A program made the position numbers and the translations under genes. Source: Calditrichota bacterium (lineage in GTDB: Bacteria; Electryoneota; RPQS01). Taken from it: a stretch of DNA of 64,000 bases. The DNA is taken from NCBI GenBank assembly GCA_020637445.1, contig JACJVZ010000003.1:186001-250000 (forward strand), given 5' to 3'. Positions within the stretch are counted from its first letter, which is position 1. Every line of letters begins with the position of its first letter. Below the pieces are notes generated by a model that made no database searches, was not told the origin of the DNA, and worked only from the letters and a program-made list of their open reading frames with translations. Below, in pieces: positions 53,057 to 63,452 of the stretch.

Positions 53057-54742
53057 ATGACGCACAGACGATTGTACCTCTTGCTGATTTCGATATTGCT
53101 TCCGCTGACGGTGTTTGCCGGAGCGCGCAACATGTCGGCGGACGAGCTCTACGCGAAGATTCATCACAACATGGGGCTGTTCGGCGATATTTACCGCGAG
53201 ATCAGCTTGCGCTACGTGGATCAGATCGATCCGGATGAGTTCGTGCAAGCGGGAATCGACGGCATGCTCGAGACTCTCGATCCGTACACGGTATATATTC
53301 CCGAGGAAGACACCGATGACATCGATGTGATCACGTACGGCAAGTACGGCGGCGTAGGCATCGAGATCGGTGTTCGTGGTGAAGATAAGGTGTTGACGGT
53401 GATCAGCGCAATGGATGATTCTCCCGCTCAGCGCGTGGGCATGCGCAGCGGCGACCGTGTGATCGAAGTAGACGGTCAGTCGATGATCGGCAAGTCGACT
53501 CGCGACGCGTCGCGGCTTTTGCGCGGCGAACCGGACACGCATGTCATGATCAAAGTCGAACGGCCGGGCGCGATCGAGCCCATTGAATTCGATTTAAGCC
53601 GCCAAGTCATCAATGTAAAGGACGTTGCCTACAGCGGGTTCGTGGAGCCCGGAATTGGCTATATCAAACTGGCGCATTTTTCGACGCGCGCACAAAGCGA
53701 GCTCGACGAAGCGCTGCTTGACTTGCAAAGCAAGGGAATGCACTCTTTGATTTTGGATCTGCGCGGAAATCCGGGCGGGTTGATGAGCGCGGCAGTCGGC
53801 GTGCTGCAGAAGTTTATGGACAAAGGTGAAGTCGTGGTTTCCACGAAAGGACGCGCGCCGGATGCGAACCGCACGTTCAAACTCGCGAGCGATCCGATAG
53901 CCAAAGACGTGCCGCTGGCGGTGTTAATAGACGGAGGGTCGGCGTCTGCATCGGAAATTGTCGCCGGTGCGATTCAGGACCTCGACAGGGGAGTTTTGAT
54001 CGGCGAACCGACTTTTGGCAAAGGGCTTGTGCAGTCGGTGATTTCATTTGAGACGGGCGAAGCTCTGAAATTGACGACCGCGAAGTATTTCACGCCGTCG
54101 GGCCGGTTGATTCAGAAGGTCGATTATTTTGGCGACGACACGACTTTTGTGATTTCACCGATTGAAGAATCGACGGACACGGCATTCACGACGCGCAACG
54201 GACGCAAAGTCGAAGGCGGAGGCGGAATAGAGCCTGACATAATGGTCGAAACTCCTCAGCCGGGACAGTTGGGCGTGGAACTCTGGCGCAAAGGGACGTT
54301 TTTCGATTTTGTGACGCAGTTCATCGCAGAAAACCCCGGCGTTACCGACGCGAAAGTCAGCGAGCAGATGATCGATCAGTTCCGCGATTGGCTCGTAGAG
54401 AATGACTTCAATTATTCCGTGGACGGCGAGAAGGAACTTGAAACGCTGCGTGAGATTCTCACCACCTTCAATTTGGAGAACGACGCGGAAGCGGACTTTG
54501 CGCACCTTGAGCACTATTTGGAGCTTGTGCGAGACCGGGATTTCGACGAAGAGCGGCCGTTCATCAAGAACAGTTTGCAGACCGAGCTTGGAAATTCATT
54601 GTACGGCAGCACGGGCCGAATCGAAGCGAGTTTTGACAGCGATCCGCAGATTTTGCAAGCGGTCGAGGTCTTGAACAACAACAGCGAATACGGAAAACTG
54701 CTTGCTGTGACAACGGACAGTTCGCAAACGAAAGGCGAATAG
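53057..54742 (+). CDS. C-terminal processing peptidase (S41 family)
   Basis: The 561-residue protease has a signal peptide (M-T-H-R-R-L-Y-L-L-L-I-S-I-L-L), a Y-G-G-V-G-I-E-I motif and PDZ domain (about residues 95-180). The catalytic domain follows, with L-D-L-R-G-N-P-G-G (about 233-241), G-S-A-S-A-S-E-I (about 293-300) and G-K-G-L-V-Q. Residues after about 410 form a long C-terminal extension. CtpA-type enzymes trim C-termini of exported proteins and act in the periplasm. It lies 21 bases after tmk and may be cotranscribed with it. Confidence 0.88.
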   Translation: MTHRRLYLLLISILLPLTVFAGARNMSADELYAKIHHNMGLFGDIYREISLRYVDQIDPDEFVQAGIDGMLETLDPYTVYIPEEDTDDIDVITYGKYGGVGIEIGVRGEDKVLTVISAMDDSPAQRVGMRSGDRVIEVDGQSMIGKSTRDASRLLRGEPDTHVMIKVERPGAIEPIEFDLSRQVINVKDVAYSGFVEPGIGYIKLAHFSTRAQSELDEALLDLQSKGMHSLILDLRGNPGGLMSAAVGVLQKFMDKGEVVVSTKGRAPDANRTFKLASDPIAKDVPLAVLIDGGSASASEIVAGAIQDLDRGVLIGEPTFGKGLVQSVISFETGEALKLTTAKYFTPSGRLIQKVDYFGDDTTFVISPIEESTDTAFTTRNGRKVEGGGGIEPDIMVETPQPGQLGVELWRKGTFFDFVTQFIAENPGVTDAKVSEQMIDQFRDWLVENDFNYSVDGEKELETLREILTTFNLENDAEADFAHLEHYLELVRDRDFDEERPFIKNSLQTELGNSLYGSTGRIEASFDSDPQILQAVEVLNNNSEYGKLLAVTTDSSQTKGE

Positions 54743-54797
54743 CAACCTACAGTTGCCGCACTTTCAGCCAGCACATTAGACTCGGAGACACGTCATC

Positions 54798-55154
54798 ATG
54801 ATCGTGGCCTACTTAATCCTCGGACTTGCCGCGGGAGTTCTCAGCGGGCTTGTGGGAATCGGCGGAGGAATTTTAATTGTGCCCGCGTTGGTTTTCATTT
54901 TTGGCCTGACGCAGCAACAGGCGCAGGGCACGACGCTGGCACTGATGGTTCCTCCAATCGGTATTTTGGCGGCGTGGACATACTATAAACAGGGATTCGT
55001 CGATCTTAAGATCGCGGGATTAATATGCGCGGGATTCGTGTTGGGCGGCCTGCTCGGCGCGAGATTCGCAGTCGGCATGACCAGCGCGACGCTGCAGAAA
55101 GTCTTTGCGGTTTTTCTCATCATCGTCGGCGTCAAGATGCTGTTTGGCAAGTAG
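54798..55154 (+). CDS. single-repeat TSUP (TauE/SafE) transporter
   Basis: The 118-residue protein has four hydrophobic helices and the TSUP core (G-V-L-S-G-L-V-G-I-G-G-G, about 13-24). TSUP proteins are normally about 250 residues with two such repeats and export sulfite, sulfoacetate or other anions. This one has a single repeat, so it would have to form a dimer. The start and stop are clean, so it is not obviously a fragment. It stands between ctp and purC. Confidence 0.75.
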   Translation: MIVAYLILGLAAGVLSGLVGIGGGILIVPALVFIFGLTQQQAQGTTLALMVPPIGILAAWTYYKQGFVDLKIAGLICAGFVLGGLLGARFAVGMTSATLQKVFAVFLIIVGVKMLFGK

Positions 55155-55212
55155 TCCGTTCCGTTTCGCAAGTCTCTCCTTTTAGCTTCTATTCACATCT
55201 TCGCTTTTCCTC

Positions 55213-56076
55213 ATGCAAACTCTCGACTTGAAACTTTTGGGTCGCGGCAAGGTCCGTGACATTTACGAATACGATGATCGTCATTTGGTGTTCGTGACTT
55301 CTAATCGCGTGTCCGCCTTCGACGTGGTCCTCCCTACTCCGATTCCGAACAAAGGATCGACCTTGAATTTGCTGACGCGTTTTTGGATGGGCAAGTTCGC
55401 GCCGTTGTGCGGGAACCACATCGCCGCCGGAGATTACGCTGGTTTTATAAAGGAGTTCGCGGCGAGTTTGCCCGCGACGGATGCCGGTCAAGTGGAAGTC
55501 GTAAAACGCGCGGAGATGCTGCAGGTTGAGTGTGTGGTGCGCGGATTCATCACAGGGTCAGGTTGGAAGGACTACAGAAAGACGGGCGCAGTGTGCGGGC
55601 ACAAACTTCCCGACGGATTAGAACACTGCGCACAATTTCCGGAGCCGTTGTTTACACCCGCGACGAAGGCGGCATCGGGCCACGACGAAAATATCGACTT
55701 CAATCAGATGTGCAGCATCGTGGGCAAAGAGATGGGAACAAAGCTCCGCGATTTGTCGCTGGAAATTTACTCGAAGGGACGGGACTACGCTCGCGAACGG
55801 GGGATTTTGATAGCGGACACAAAATTCGAATTCGGGATGATTGACGGCGAGCTGTGTTTGTGCGACGAAGTGCTGACGCCGGACAGTTCGCGCTTTTGGC
55901 CTGCCGACGAATACGAACCCGGACGCGATCAACGCAGCTTCGACAAGCAGATTGTTCGCAACTATCTTGAGACGCTCGGTTGGGACAAGTCACCTCCGGG
56001 ACCGGAACTTCCGCAGGAAATCGTGCAAAAGACCGCGGCAGCCTACAAAGAAATCACGGACAAGCTGATGGCATAG
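55213..56076 (+). CDS. purC: phosphoribosylaminoimidazole-succinocarboxamide synthase
   Basis: The 287-residue enzyme starts L-L-G-R-G-K-V-R-D-I-Y and contains T-S-N-R-V-S-A-F-D-V, G-F-I-T-G-S-G-W-K-D-Y and D-T-K-F-E-F-G. It condenses CAIR with aspartate in purine synthesis, forming SAICAR. The length agrees with the longer (Thermotoga- or Bacteroides-like) form. It is a monocistronic unit closed by the terminator at 56096-56126. Confidence 0.92.
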   Translation: MQTLDLKLLGRGKVRDIYEYDDRHLVFVTSNRVSAFDVVLPTPIPNKGSTLNLLTRFWMGKFAPLCGNHIAAGDYAGFIKEFAASLPATDAGQVEVVKRAEMLQVECVVRGFITGSGWKDYRKTGAVCGHKLPDGLEHCAQFPEPLFTPATKAASGHDENIDFNQMCSIVGKEMGTKLRDLSLEIYSKGRDYARERGILIADTKFEFGMIDGELCLCDEVLTPDSSRFWPADEYEPGRDQRSFDKQIVRNYLETLGWDKSPPGPELPQEIVQKTAAAYKEITDKLMA

Positions 56077-56095
56077 CGCTGAGCGAAAATTTAGA

Positions 56096-56126
56096 CAAAA
56101 AAACCCGCGGATATCGCGGGTTTTTT
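56096..56126. terminator. bidirectional terminator between purC and the methyltransferase gene
   Basis: AACCCGCG pairs with CGCGGGTT around a five-base loop, with A tract on one side and T tract on the other. It lies between the convergent purC and methyltransferase genes and can serve both. Confidence 0.85.
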
Positions 56127-56146
56127 GTTTTGGAACTTATAGCAAA

Positions 56147-56827
56147 CTACGGCTTGACACACTTCACGGCAAGCAACTCGATCTCGTCATTGCGGGGCGG
56201 GAAGTCCGGAAAACGCGCAAGCAGATCCTCTTCGTTGACGCGCGTGACTGAAGTAAACCCGGCTTTCTCGAGTGCCCATTTCAGCAATTCAAAATCGAAC
56301 AGGTTTTTGTGCTCACCGCGCTGGTGAAACATTCTATTGAGAACAAACCGTTCCGGCGCACCCTCCGGCAGGGATAACGGATCACGCCACATGACGTATT
56401 CGTGGAGTTTTTTGCCTCCCGTCTCGACGTAGTCCCGGCACAACTTCTCCATGTCCGGCGTCGACACCCAAAACTCTCCGCCCGGTTTCAACACGCGGAA
56501 AATTTCCGACAAGACGGGAAAGACCTCGTCTTCCACGTCGAGATGTTCGACGACGTGCTGGCTTACAACGGACTCGAACGACTCGGACGTAAACGGGAAG
56601 GGTCGAATTGCCAAGTCGATGTTGACGTCCGCACCGGACAAATCGACATTCACCCAACCGGGCAATTTTCTGGTCCCGCAGCCGAGATGCAGGCGCGAAT
56701 GAGCAGGAACGCGTTGCTTCCGCGGACCAAAGAGTTTTGGCCGCAGTTTGAACAGCTCAAACTGAAGAATGCGCCGTGTCCTGAACGAAAACAAGTAGCG
56801 GGCAATAGCCCGAAGAGGTCGAATCAT
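56147..56827 (-). CDS. class I SAM-dependent methyltransferase
   Basis: The 226-residue protein has the methyltransferase glycine loop L-H-L-G-C-G-T-R (about 46-53), the D-L-S strand, S-V-V-S-Q-H-V-V-E-H-L and F-R-V-L-K-P-G-G. These are the classical motifs I to IV of Methyltransf_11. The first 40 residues are basic and hydrophobic. The substrate is unknown; family members often act on sugars or lipids. It points towards purC and lies 53 bases from recQ. Confidence 0.85.
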   Translation of the reverse strand: MIRPLRAIARYLFSFRTRRILQFELFKLRPKLFGPRKQRVPAHSRLHLGCGTRKLPGWVNVDLSGADVNIDLAIRPFPFTSESFESVVSQHVVEHLDVEDEVFPVLSEIFRVLKPGGEFWVSTPDMEKLCRDYVETGGKKLHEYVMWRDPLSLPEGAPERFVLNRMFHQRGEHKNLFDFELLKWALEKAGFTSVTRVNEEDLLARFPDFPPRNDEIELLAVKCVKP

Positions 56828-56880
56828 CTGCGCACCGGAGACTTGCTAATATCGCAAGATACGGAATCGCAAGTCGATAC

Positions 56881-58713
56881 TCAAGCGGCGGCTGCGCGGC
56901 AGTGCTGGTTGATAACACGCAGGAGCCGTTCACCGAAGGCTCGCGACTTGCGTTCGCCGATACCGGGGATTTGCACGAATTGAGCGAGCGAACGAGGTTT
57001 GTGACGCGCCAGATCGCGCAGGACAGAGTCGTGCAGCACGACATACGCGGGCACGTTTTGCTCGATTGCAATGTTCATGCGTTCGGACCGCAAGAGCGCG
57101 AACAGCTCTTTGTCCACGTCGTTCCAGTCGACTTCCGCGCGTGCAGAGGAGCCCATCATCGGCAGCTTGGGTCCGGCTTTGGGATCAACGGATAAGTTAG
57201 GCGTCACGCTGCCGCGAATAACCTCGTGTCCTGCTTCCGTGACCGACAACGTGTTGAACTCGGGATCGGGATGCAGGAAATGCTGCTCGACCAATTGCCG
57301 CACAAAACTATTGATAACCGGAATTGTGTAGGATGACAATAGACCGTAGGTCGAGAGTTTGTCGTGACTATACAGCAATACGGTTTTGTCGGATGACCCC
57401 TTTAGGACAAGCGAGACGTGAGACTGCCCGAAGCGTTCTTTTAGCCGCAGCACACAACAGAGAATCATTTGCGACATTTGGAGAGCGTCCGCGATCTTGG
57501 GAGCCGCGGACAGAACGGCGACCTTGCTTTCGCAGACGTCGCATGCCCCGCATTTCGCTTGCTCGTAATCTTGATCGAAGTAGCGAACCAGCAGCCTGTG
57601 CCGGCAGGACTTGGCATGTGCGTAGTCGAGCATTTGCTCAAGTTTGTCCGACGCGATCTTGCGCTCGCTTTCGGGGAGTTCGGTCAGGAATCTCTTTTGC
57701 TGAACGAGATCACCGACGGAATAAAGCAGCACGCAATCGGCGACCAGTCCGTCGCGGCCGGCGCGTCCGGATTCCTGCTGATAGTTTTCGAGCGATTTCG
57801 GCAATGCGGAGTGAATCACGAAGCGGACATTCGACTTATCTATTCCCATGCCGAAGGCGACTGTGGCAACGATAATGTCGCATTCGTCACGCAGAAACGC
57901 CTCCTGGGTCACGCGGCGCTGTTCGTTTTCCATTCCCGCATGGTAAGCACGTGCTTTGAAGCCCGCTCGCACGAGTTTTTCGGCAAGTTTTTCCGTGGCC
58001 GACCGCGAGATGCAATAGATGATACCGGACTCGCCTTTGTGCGCATTTAGGACAGACAAGACCTGAGTGAGCAGGTCGCCGCGCTGCACGGCGGTGTACA
58101 CAAGATTAGGTCTATCGAAACTGCCAATAAGGACTTCGGGCTTATGGAGTTTCAGTTGAGTCGAAATGTCTTCTCGGACACGCCGCGTGGCAGTAGCGGT
58201 TAGAGCAATCGTCGGGACGTCCGGAAAGCGCTGCTTTAAGACAGAAAGTTGACGGTACTCGGGCCGGAAGTCGTGTCCCCATTGGCTGATGCAATGCGCT
58301 TCATCCACGGCGAAGAGCGAAATCTCCAGCGATTCGAGGAATTTCAACGTGCCGTCGGCGGCGATACGCTCGGGCGACATATAGAGAATTTTGATTTGTC
58401 CGTAGCGGACTTGCCGCATGGCTGTGCGATTCTCTTCAGAAGTGGCCATGCTTGACAGGCATACGGCGGGGATACCCTGAGCTTTGCAGGCGTCCACCTG
58501 GTCTTTCATCAAGGCAAGGAGCGGTGAGATGACCACGGCGGTGCCGGGCAAAGCGAGCGCCGGAAGCTGGTAGCAAAGTGACTTGCCGCCGCCTGTGGGA
58601 AGAACAAGTACGACATCTTTGCGGCCTGTCAGGGAAGTGATGGCCTCGTGCTGATACGGTCTAAATTGCTCAAAGCCCCAGTACTTCTTGAGAAGTGTTT
58701 CATGAAGTCCCAC
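56881..58713 (-). CDS. recQ: ATP-dependent DNA helicase RecQ
   Basis: The 610-residue helicase shows Walker A (G-G-G-K-S-L), D-E-A-H with [13 protein letters not shown], a zinc-binding region ending C-G-A-C-D-V-C (about 378-384), an RQC wing and an HRDC domain (about 525-605). RecQ unwinds DNA during recombination and repair. The start is the GTG at 58713 with TGAGG six bases upstream; a TTG at 58755 without a ribosome binding site would add 14 residues. Length and domain order are normal. Confidence 0.92.
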   Translation of the reverse strand: MGLHETLLKKYWGFEQFRPYQHEAITSLTGRKDVVLVLPTGGGKSLCYQLPALALPGTAVVISPLLALMKDQVDACKAQGIPAVCLSSMATSEENRTAMRQVRYGQIKILYMSPERIAADGTLKFLESLEISLFAVDEAHCISQWGHDFRPEYRQLSVLKQRFPDVPTIALTATATRRVREDISTQLKLHKPEVLIGSFDRPNLVYTAVQRGDLLTQVLSVLNAHKGESGIIYCISRSATEKLAEKLVRAGFKARAYHAGMENEQRRVTQEAFLRDECDIIVATVAFGMGIDKSNVRFVIHSALPKSLENYQQESGRAGRDGLVADCVLLYSVGDLVQQKRFLTELPESERKIASDKLEQMLDYAHAKSCRHRLLVRYFDQDYEQAKCGACDVCESKVAVLSAAPKIADALQMSQMILCCVLRLKERFGQSHVSLVLKGSSDKTVLLYSHDKLSTYGLLSSYTIPVINSFVRQLVEQHFLHPDPEFNTLSVTEAGHEVIRGSVTPNLSVDPKAGPKLPMMGSSARAEVDWNDVDKELFALLRSERMNIAIEQNVPAYVVLHDSVLRDLARHKPRSLAQFVQIPGIGERKSRAFGERLLRVINQHCRAAAA

Positions 58714-59082
58714 AGGTTGCCTCAGAGTTCGATGAACAGATGTGCATTTGAACAAATGTAATATCTTCGAGTATCAGAGTCAATCACATTTTCGAATTTT
58801 TAATATTTTGATATTTAATAGTTTGTGGCAATAGTCTTGTAAGCCCGCGAGTCTTTAGGCTTTCGGGTACACCTCTTTGTTTGTGATCCAAAGGGATCGT
58901 GCTGCAGTATCTACAGATTATTTTCGCATTCCTAATAAGAGGCAACGAGAGCGTGTGTGGAAACCGTGGATAAGAAAATGACTTATTGCAGTTTCAATCG
59001 TTGAATTGAATCGATAGAAATCTTGACCAAATGCGTTTTGGAGGCTATCTTATTATCCTATAACTTTGTGAAAGGCTCAAGT
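58714..59082. other. AT-rich intergenic region upstream of a VWA protein
   Basis: This 369-base stretch separates the divergent recQ and VWA genes. It holds the promoter at 59023-59051 and a single near-consensus DnaA box, but no gene or other structure was found. Confidence 0.5.
59023..59051 (+). promoter_or_regulatory. sigma-70-like promoter of the VWA gene
   Basis: TTGACC and TATCTT are separated by 17 bases and lie just before the ATG at 59083, leaving a short leader that contains AAAGG about eight bases before the start. Confidence 0.55.
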
Positions 59083-62000
59083 ATGGCTGCTTTGACTCGG
59101 TTTGACTGCCTTTCTTATTGCTCCAAAATTGGAGCGATTGGATCTATTTTCATTATTGTTTTGATGCTTGGTGTCTTGCCATCCCTTGCATTTGGTGCAG
59201 ACGGCCAGCAATCCGAGCAGCTTTCACCTTTGCATGAGGACTATGTTCCTCCCTCCCCCGCCGAGGACGTGCGCATAGAAATAATCGGCGATGCGCGGAC
59301 GTTCGCCGTCAACAATCCCTTCAGTCGTGATTTCTTACGCAGATCGGGGTTGATGGCAAAAGGAAGCACGTGCGGTCAAGGCAACAACTGCGCACTGCGC
59401 CCGAGTGAAGATGTCGTGTTGTCCGTGTTTATTCCGACCAGTAGAAACTGGTCGTTTTCGCTCTGCGGCTCGTCGTTTGACACGTACATGGCAATCGGCA
59501 CGACTCCTTGTTCCGCCAATTTGGGATTCAACGATGATTTTTGCGGCCGGCAGTCCCAGTCAGAGTGTATCTATCTGGACGTCGGCGTAGTCTATGTGAC
59601 CATTGAGTCGGGATCCGGCGGATGCGGCACATACAAATTGATAGTCGATACGTGTTCGGCGGGCCGCTGCTGCTACATGGATTCAAATAACGAGCCGGCA
59701 TGCACAAACTCGGGATATACCGAGTGTGCCGCAGTAAGCGGCGAATGGGATGCGTCGACGAGGTGCGAAACGGATCCTTGTCCCTTGGGCCGTTGCTGCT
59801 ACGAGATCGACGGAGTGCCGAATTGCATGGACGGGCTGTTGGAAAAAGAGTGTTTGTTCAACCTTCAAGGCACATGGACGGAAGGCGTCACGTGCAGCCA
59901 GGAGATATGTCCTGAGATGGTGGACACCCTTACTTGCGGTCCGCTGGACTTGGTGCTGGCCATTGATGTTTCGGGTTCAATGATAGAGGAACTTTCTACT
60001 GTTCAATCGGAAGCCCAAGAAATTTTGACTCGTGCTGTTGAAGTGTCCCGCGAAGATCTGCGAGTAGGTCTGGTAACTTTTCGCGAATTCGTCAGCGTAC
60101 CTTCATCCCTGACGAACGATATCGGATCTGTGTCTTCCGCCATTGGCCAGCTTTTCGCTTATTGGGGCGGCGATCCCGGAGAAGCGTCTGACGAAGCCCT
60201 GCGCGAGATTATCACGATGGACGGTTCTTGCACACATGGTCCGGGATTCGACACGCCTTTCAGAGCGGGCGCGGACAAAGTGATCATCATCATGACGGAC
60301 GAGATCAATAGCGGGTGCTCGGGAATATTCAGGCCGCAGTATGCTCATCAACGCGCATTGGACGCTCAAGCCGCGGATATCAGGATTTCCTCTATCTATA
60401 TTCGAGGAGAATTGAACGAACGGAATATATCCGATGTATTGCGAGACTACGCCGAGACGACGGGCGGCCTCTATGTGGTATCGCGCGCAGGAGAAAACAT
60501 CTCTGAAAATATCGAGTACATTTTGGATCGCTGCGGTCGGTCGACGCTTGCTTTGGCCGGTGATTCGATACCCAATGTGCCGTGCGTAAACTCCACCGAC
60601 TTTCCAAACCAAGTAGAGTTGAAGATCAGAGTAAGGAATGTAACAAACGAACCGATCGGTGGAGGCACGGTTCATTTGTTTTCTGACGCAGGTCCCGGAG
60701 GAACAGGTCTTGTAATCTCTCCAAATCCCGTGTCACTGGGGTACGTACTTCCTCACGACACCGTCGAAGTAGGATTCACGGTAGTCCTCGCGGCCAATCC
60801 TTCCGGGGGATGCATCAATTTTCGCGCTGTACTGACTCAAGACACTATTGAACTCGGAACGGATTCGATATGCATAAACGTTCCAAATGGGGGACTTGAA
60901 TTTGGGAATCACTGGTTTCCCGCGGTACACTGCGACGGATACGGGGTTGCACCCACCAGTTTCACGGCCACGTTTGATGTGGTCAACAACTCGCTTTGCG
61001 AAGTGGATGACGCCCAAGTATCATTGGAAATTTTGAGCGGAAGCGGCGGTCAAGGCACGGTAGTTTCAGCAAATCCCGTGCAGTTGGGACACGTTCCTTA
61101 CGGCCGGACCGTTACCGTACCATTTGACGTACAGATTCAACCGTTGCCTCCGGGAGGGTGTATCTACTTTCGAGCCATGCTGCACTTCGGTGATGAACCA
61201 TACCAAGTGCAAGAGTCGTGTTTGAATATCCCTTCCTATGAGCTTACGCTGCTGGCAATTTCTGACTATGCCGTCAGCTGTGTAGATGGCGAAATAGTGC
61301 CTTTGTCTATGAATTTGGTTGTCGCGGCACGGAACTCATCCTCATGTCCTGCACACGGAGTACAGATATGGATGGGACCCGGCAATGGGTCCGCAGGTAC
61401 CGGAACGGTCGTGACGCAGAATCCGGTTGTGATCGGCACCATGAATCTCCTCTCCACACGAGGTGCGAACTTTGGTGTTGAAATCAATCCGAATTCCACA
61501 GGCGGAATCATTTCTTTCCCCGTGAAATTGATTGTGGGTACAGACACGGTTGCCACGAGCAATGCAAACATCATTGTTCCACCTTGCGGCTGCGAGTCGA
61601 CAACTGCCGTTGTGATGTCATCCAAGAGCGAGAGCTTGGGATGCACTTGTGTGCAAATGTGTGATACCGCACCAATTCCCATCACAATCTGCGGGGACGG
61701 CTACGAAACGCCAAGCCCGCCAGTTATCAGTTTTCAAGACTGTTTCGGTGACTGCGTGCAGGGCGAAGCTGCGGTTCCGGAATCACTGTGGATACACGAG
61801 AATGATTGCTGGACAAACTTCATCCATGTGGTCGTGACCGGATGCACCCAAGTATGCGCAGAGTTCCCCAGACATCTCGCCGCGGCGGATTTCAAGTTGA
61901 TACGAGACTTCGACCGGATTTATGTTCGCTGGAACATGGTCTCAGAGAAGAACTTGAAACTGCTCGAAGTAGAACGCAACGGCCAAATGGTTGCTGTTGT

Positions 62001-62424
62001 CGACGCGACGAACGAAGTCGGTTCCGAGTACGAGTGGACGGACAGCAACGTTCGTCCGGGAGCATCGTATGAGTACCGGTTATTTGCCACGGACCTTGAA
62101 GGGATGCGCGGCGAACTTGGGTTTGCAGTTGCGTCTCCGCTAGACGAACCCTCTATCGTCAGTGGTTTCGCTTTGCTTCCAAACTATCCCAATCCGTTCA
62201 ACGGCTCGACAACCATAGAATTCGATTTACCGGAAGCCTCTGACGTGCAGCTTGTGGTGTACGACATTTCCGGGCGTAAGGTGACAGAACTTGCGCATGG
62301 CTCATTTGCCTCGGGCCGTCATGCTGTAGTGTTTGGCGGAGAGGAATTGGCCTCCGGGCTCTACCTCTGCCATATGACAGCAGGGAAGTTCTCGACACGA
62401 CAAAAGATGCTTTTGCTAAAGTAG
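59083..62424 (+). CDS. 1113-residue VWA-domain surface protein with T9SS sorting domain
   Basis: After a signal peptide (residues about 1-35) come a prepeptidase-like domain (with S-L-C-G-S-S-F-D-T) and two Cys-rich repeats opening G-R-C-C-Y. Next is a von Willebrand factor A domain with the MIDAS D295-V-S-G-S, then about three Ig-like repeats with N-P-V-x-(L/I)-G and C-x-(N/Y)-F-R-A, an FN3-like linker, and a sorting domain (L-P-N-Y-P-N-P-F-N to M-L-L-L-K). VWA domains mediate adhesion; the complete D-x-S-x-S supports metal binding. The ATG at 59083 follows AAAGG; TTG at 59023 is less likely because it coincides with the promoter. Confidence 0.78.
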   Translation: MAALTRFDCLSYCSKIGAIGSIFIIVLMLGVLPSLAFGADGQQSEQLSPLHEDYVPPSPAEDVRIEIIGDARTFAVNNPFSRDFLRRSGLMAKGSTCGQGNNCALRPSEDVVLSVFIPTSRNWSFSLCGSSFDTYMAIGTTPCSANLGFNDDFCGRQSQSECIYLDVGVVYVTIESGSGGCGTYKLIVDTCSAGRCCYMDSNNEPACTNSGYTECAAVSGEWDASTRCETDPCPLGRCCYEIDGVPNCMDGLLEKECLFNLQGTWTEGVTCSQEICPEMVDTLTCGPLDLVLAIDVSGSMIEELSTVQSEAQEILTRAVEVSREDLRVGLVTFREFVSVPSSLTNDIGSVSSAIGQLFAYWGGDPGEASDEALREIITMDGSCTHGPGFDTPFRAGADKVIIIMTDEINSGCSGIFRPQYAHQRALDAQAADIRISSIYIRGELNERNISDVLRDYAETTGGLYVVSRAGENISENIEYILDRCGRSTLALAGDSIPNVPCVNSTDFPNQVELKIRVRNVTNEPIGGGTVHLFSDAGPGGTGLVISPNPVSLGYVLPHDTVEVGFTVVLAANPSGGCINFRAVLTQDTIELGTDSICINVPNGGLEFGNHWFPAVHCDGYGVAPTSFTATFDVVNNSLCEVDDAQVSLEILSGSGGQGTVVSANPVQLGHVPYGRTVTVPFDVQIQPLPPGGCIYFRAMLHFGDEPYQVQESCLNIPSYELTLLAISDYAVSCVDGEIVPLSMNLVVAARNSSSCPAHGVQIWMGPGNGSAGTGTVVTQNPVVIGTMNLLSTRGANFGVEINPNSTGGIISFPVKLIVGTDTVATSNANIIVPPCGCESTTAVVMSSKSESLGCTCVQMCDTAPIPITICGDGYETPSPPVISFQDCFGDCVQGEAAVPESLWIHENDCWTNFIHVVVTGCTQVCAEFPRHLAAADFKLIRDFDRIYVRWNMVSEKNLKLLEVERNGQMVAVVDATNEVGSEYEWTDSNVRPGASYEYRLFATDLEGMRGELGFAVASPLDEPSIVSGFALLPNYPNPFNGSTTIEFDLPEASDVQLVVYDISGRKVTELAHGSFASGRHAVVFGGEELASGLYLCHMTAGKFSTRQKMLLLK

Positions 62425-62445
62425 TCCGCCCATGCCAACAAGAAC

Positions 62446-62476
62446 AAAGCCCTCGGAATTTCCGAGGGCTTTTGCT
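62446..62476 (+). terminator. intrinsic terminator
   Basis: AAAGCCCTCGGA pairs with TCCGAGGGCTTT around ATT, followed by TGCTG. It lies about 20 bases past the VWA gene and may also end the convergent metallophosphoesterase gene. Confidence 0.8.
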
Positions 62477-62496
62477 GTAAGGCGAGTCGGCAAGTA

Positions 62497-63294
62497 CTAT
62501 GCGAGACTTGCAGCCGCCAATCTCGGATCAATCGTGGGAATCGGAAAACTCAGAACCGGTTTAACCGTCGTAATGAAGTCCTCTACAAAAGTGGGCTTTT
62601 CGTAACCGGCTGGCTTGGCAATATCGAAACGGTTTTTGTCCCAGTTGATCAGGACTCCTTCCTGCGCGGTGTCCATGAACGACCCGGTGTTGATGTAGGT
62701 TCGGCCGTTTTCCGTGCAGACTTCCTGATGATGCACGTGGCCGCAAACGACGAAGCGGAAGTCCTGCTTCTCGGCATATTCGAGTGCGCGGGAGCGAACT
62801 CGCTTAATCACGTTCAGCCACGACTTGCTGGTGTACTTGACGTATTCGCTGAAGCGGTTGCTTCTCACGCAGCGCTGAATGTAGTAATAGGCGCGCGAGG
62901 CGATTTCCGTGGTGATGGGATACTTGCGAATGAAGTTGTCGAACTGGTGTCCGTGGAGAATCCCGATTTTTCCGTGCGGAGTTTCGATGTGTAATTCCAA
63001 CAGATTCTCATTGAACAAAGGAAGAATCTCCGAGTCATGATTCCCCTTGATCCAAATGACCTCTTTGCGACGCTTGTAGAGATCCCAGATAAGAGTCAAG
63101 ACCTCACGGTGAGGTCTTCTTAGTCTGTGCAGGTTCGGATTGTCGTAGGTATCGCCGTTGATGACCAAGGTGTCGAATTCGGAATTTTCGAGAGTTTCGA
63201 TGATACCTTCGGCATTGCAGTTGGGTGATCCCAAATGCAAGTCCGAGATAACGAGGACTGAACCGTTTTCTCTTAGATTACGAAGACTTGTCAT
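62497..63294 (-). CDS. metallophosphoesterase (UDP-2,3-diacylglucosamine pyrophosphatase-like)
   Basis: The 265-residue enzyme has the five calcineurin-like motifs: D18-L-H20-L-G-S, N-G-D-T-Y-D (about 46-51), G-N-H-D near 84, a lone H-G-H-Q-F-D near 114, and G-H-V-H-H near 184. LpxH-type proteins that cleave UDP-diacylglucosamine show a similar pattern, but cytoplasmic calcineurin-like phosphoesterases do too. An N-terminal charged stretch precedes the domain. It points towards the VWA gene. Confidence 0.8.
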   Translation of the reverse strand: MTSLRNLRENGSVLVISDLHLGSPNCNAEGIIETLENSEFDTLVINGDTYDNPNLHRLRRPHREVLTLIWDLYKRRKEVIWIKGNHDSEILPLFNENLLELHIETPHGKIGILHGHQFDNFIRKYPITTEIASRAYYYIQRCVRSNRFSEYVKYTSKSWLNVIKRVRSRALEYAEKQDFRFVVCGHVHHQEVCTENGRTYINTGSFMDTAQEGVLINWDKNRFDIAKPAGYEKPTFVEDFITTVKPVLSFPIPTIDPRLAAASLA

Positions 63295-63386
63295 AAACCT
63301 CCGCGATAGGTGCTTGAATATGAAGAGGGTCTTTACTTATAATGCCATGCAAATGAAATTAGTGAAGATACGTTAGGTTGGCATAG

Positions 63387-63452
63387 GGCAAACGGTTAGT
63401 TTTATATGATTGTGTGGACAACTTGAGGGGAGAAGTGGTTTGACCGTTTGCC
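63387..63452. repeat. ten-base inverted repeat
   Basis: GGCAAACGGT at 63387-63396 and its complement ACCGTTTGCC at 63443-63452 are separated by 46 bases, upstream of the metallophosphoesterase gene and beyond the hairpins. Confidence 0.4.

Noticed and set aside
58966..58973. Near-consensus DnaA box (TTATCCAC on the minus strand) in the recQ/VWA intergenic region
   Set aside because: Only one box is present and there is no dnaA, dnaN or clustered boxes, so an origin cannot be supported.
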